DNA of 64,000 nt, taken from positions 62,001 through 126,000 of the forward strand of contig JAUSBR010000013.1 of assembly GCA_030651895.1 (NCBI GenBank), in the 5' to 3' direction. The position numbers and the translations under genes are program-made. Below are positions 62,727 through 64,000 of this stretch, piece after piece. Origin of the DNA: Sideroxyarcus sp. GTDB taxonomy: Bacteria > Pseudomonadota > Gammaproteobacteria > Burkholderiales > Gallionellaceae. How positions within the stretch are numbered: the first letter of the stretch is position 1; the number at the start of each line of letters is the position of its first letter. Under the pieces are notes generated by a model that saw only the letters and a list, made by a program, of their open reading frames with translations, had not been told where the DNA came from and ran no database searches.

Positions 62727-62803
62727 GGGCCGAACACCCGTGCGGTATTTCGCCCGCCCCTGATGGTTTATACTGCGCCCTGACTTAATCTACCCGAACA
62801 ACC

Positions 62804-64000
62804 ATGCTGGAAATCCTCTCCGTTGTTGCCGTTCTGCTGCTCATCGTGCTGTTGGCGATGCAGTGGCGTCAGCCTGCGCGTGCCGCGCAGGTGCTGGAGC
62901 AGCAGCACCGCGCCATGCTCACCGACCTGCACGACGGCTTGAACAAGCAGGGCGACCGCCTTATCGCGGCGCAGGCGGCGGAATCGGAACGGCTGCGTTC
63001 CGCCGTGGGCGAGGAGTTGCGCGCCACGCGCGATGCCATCGGCGCGCTGCGCACCGAGATGCTGGCGCAGATGCTGGAGAGGCTGGCGGAACAGGGCAGG
63101 GCAGACCAGAAGCTGATCCAGGAATCGTTCAACAATGCCTCGCAACACCTGCGCAACAGCATCGAGACCCTGAGCAAGACGGTGGACGGACGGTTGGAGC
63201 AGATCGGCGGCAAGGTCAACGAGCGCCTGGACGAGGGCTTCAAGAAGACCAACGAGACCTTCGTCAGCGTGATGGCACGGCTGGCGACCATCGACGAGGC
63301 GCAGAAGAAGATCGACGGCCTCACCACCAACGTCGTCAGCCTGCAGGAACTGCTGGGCGACAAGCGTTCGCGCGGCGCGTTCGGCGAAGTGCAGCTGGAA
63401 GGGCTGGTGCGCAACATCCTGTCGCCGCAGGCCTACGAGATGCAGTACACCCTGCCCAACGGCAGCCGCGCCGACTGCGTGCTCAAGCTGCCCGAGCCGA
63501 CCGGCATGGTGGCAGTGGATTCCAAGTTCCCGCTGGAGAATTATCACCGCATGTTCGACGCGGCGAGTCCCGCCGAAAGACTGGTCGCAGAAAGACAGTT
63601 CAAGGCCGACGTCAAAAAGCATGTGGACGACATCGCCGGCAAATACATCATCCCCAACGTCACCTCCGACGGTGCGGTGATGTTCATCCCGGCCGAGGCC
63701 GTGTTCGCCGAGATCCACGCGCATCACTCCGACGTGGTGGACTACGCCATGCAGCGCCGTGTGTGGATCGTCTCGCCAACAACACTCATGGCGGTGCTGA
63801 ATACCGCGCGTGCGGTGATGAAAGACGTGGAGACGCGCAAGCAGGTGCACATCATCAAGGATGAGTTGGGCAAGCTCGGCAAGGACTTCGGCCGTTTCGA
63901 CGAGCGCATGAAGAAGCTGGCCGAGCACATCCGCCAGGCGAACAAGGATGTGGACGACGTGCAGATCAGCAGCCGCAAGATCACCGAGCAGTTCGCCAAG
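62804..64000 (+). CDS. rmuC: RmuC-family DNA recombination protein (truncated by window edge)
   Basis: The first 399 residues are visible; the stop lies beyond base 64000. N-terminal membrane helix (LEILSVVAVLLLIVLLAMQW), a long coiled coil (about 25-170), then the RmuC nuclease-like core: GDKRSRGAFGEVQLEGLVRNIL, YTLPNGSRADCVLKLPEPTGMVAVDSKFPLENYHRM, MFIPAEAVFAEIHAHH. RmuC limits DNA inversions at short repeats. A TATACT box at 62769-62774 may be the -10. Confidence 0.93.
   Translation, partial: MLEILSVVAVLLLIVLLAMQWRQPARAAQVLEQQHRAMLTDLHDGLNKQGDRLIAAQAAESERLRSAVGEELRATRDAIGALRTEMLAQMLERLAEQGRADQKLIQESFNNASQHLRNSIETLSKTVDGRLEQIGGKVNERLDEGFKKTNETFVSVMARLATIDEAQKKIDGLTTNVVSLQELLGDKRSRGAFGEVQLEGLVRNILSPQAYEMQYTLPNGSRADCVLKLPEPTGMVAVDSKFPLENYHRMFDAASPAERLVAERQFKADVKKHVDDIAGKYIIPNVTSDGAVMFIPAEAVFAEIHAHHSDVVDYAMQRRVWIVSPTTLMAVLNTARAVMKDVETRKQVHIIKDELGKLGKDFGRFDERMKKLAEHIRQANKDVDDVQISSRKITEQFAK

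Overview
The window reads as the chromosome of a chemolithoautotrophic, sulfur-oxidising betaproteobacterium. The layout (sat-aprMBA, soeABC, fccAB, sqr, soxYZAXB without soxCD, tusA-dsrE2) and the protein sequences fit Nitrosomonadales such as Gallionellaceae or Sulfuricellaceae. This is inferred from gene content; no 16S rRNA is present.

Layout: (1) 1-1300: end of an unidentified gene, tRNA-Pro(GGG), moaA. (2) 1317-4554, minus strand: a cytosolic NarX-like kinase, a NarL-like regulator and type I sulfide:quinone oxidoreductase in one operon. (3) 4792-14900: mixed genes: YfcE-like phosphoesterase, rhodanese, a DsrC/TusE-like protein without its functional cysteines, a PhnD-like binding protein/histidine kinase/HD-GYP operon, a 2OG-Fe(II) oxygenase, HIT, DUF4279, and a hypothetical/FKBP/TPR operon. 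(4) 15062-19596, minus strand: sat-aprM-aprB-aprA, the indirect AMP-dependent sulfite oxidation route. (5) 19853-32120, plus strand: soeABC, the direct cytoplasmic sulfite oxidation route, then four anion transporters (SulP, SLC13/DASS with RCK_C domains, SulP with a large insertion, SulP). (6) 32332-38098: soxYZ copy 1, a NapC-type tetraheme cytochrome, an ethylbenzene-dehydrogenase-domain cytochrome, fccAB and a YeeE/YedE (TsuA-like) thiosulfate transporter. (7) 38273-40655, minus strand: a TtrSR/ThsSR-like two-component system divergent from (8) 40902-45720: soxYZAXB and a DUF302 protein. (9) 45863-49046: metallo-beta-lactamase protein, tusA, dsrE2, FadL-type porin. (10) 49128-64000: housekeeping genes (glnD, map, a RhlE-like helicase, typA, rmuC) with a PhnD/GGDEF/FecR-like operon, a dienelactone hydrolase and a FIST/GGDEF pair.

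Together the genes describe oxidation of sulfide (SQR, FccAB) and thiosulfate (truncated Sox without SoxCD) to sulfane sulfur and sulfite. Sulfur would be relayed by TusA/DsrE2/rhodanese, and sulfite oxidised by both AprBA-Sat and SoeABC, with several anion carriers for the sulfate produced. The cytoplasmic sulfur oxidation machinery itself (Dsr or sHdr) is not in this window.

The most interesting signal is a tandem pair of 17-bp imperfect dyads (consensus about TAACCC-N4-GGGTTAT, 22-25 bp apart) found at four promoters: upstream of the kinase/regulator/sqr operon, between sat and soeA, upstream of soxYZ-1, and upstream of tusA. It looks like the operator of a shared sulfur regulon, and the NarL-like regulator beside sqr is the natural candidate. 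A second, unrelated 22-bp palindrome lies between the TtrSR-like system and soxYZAXB.
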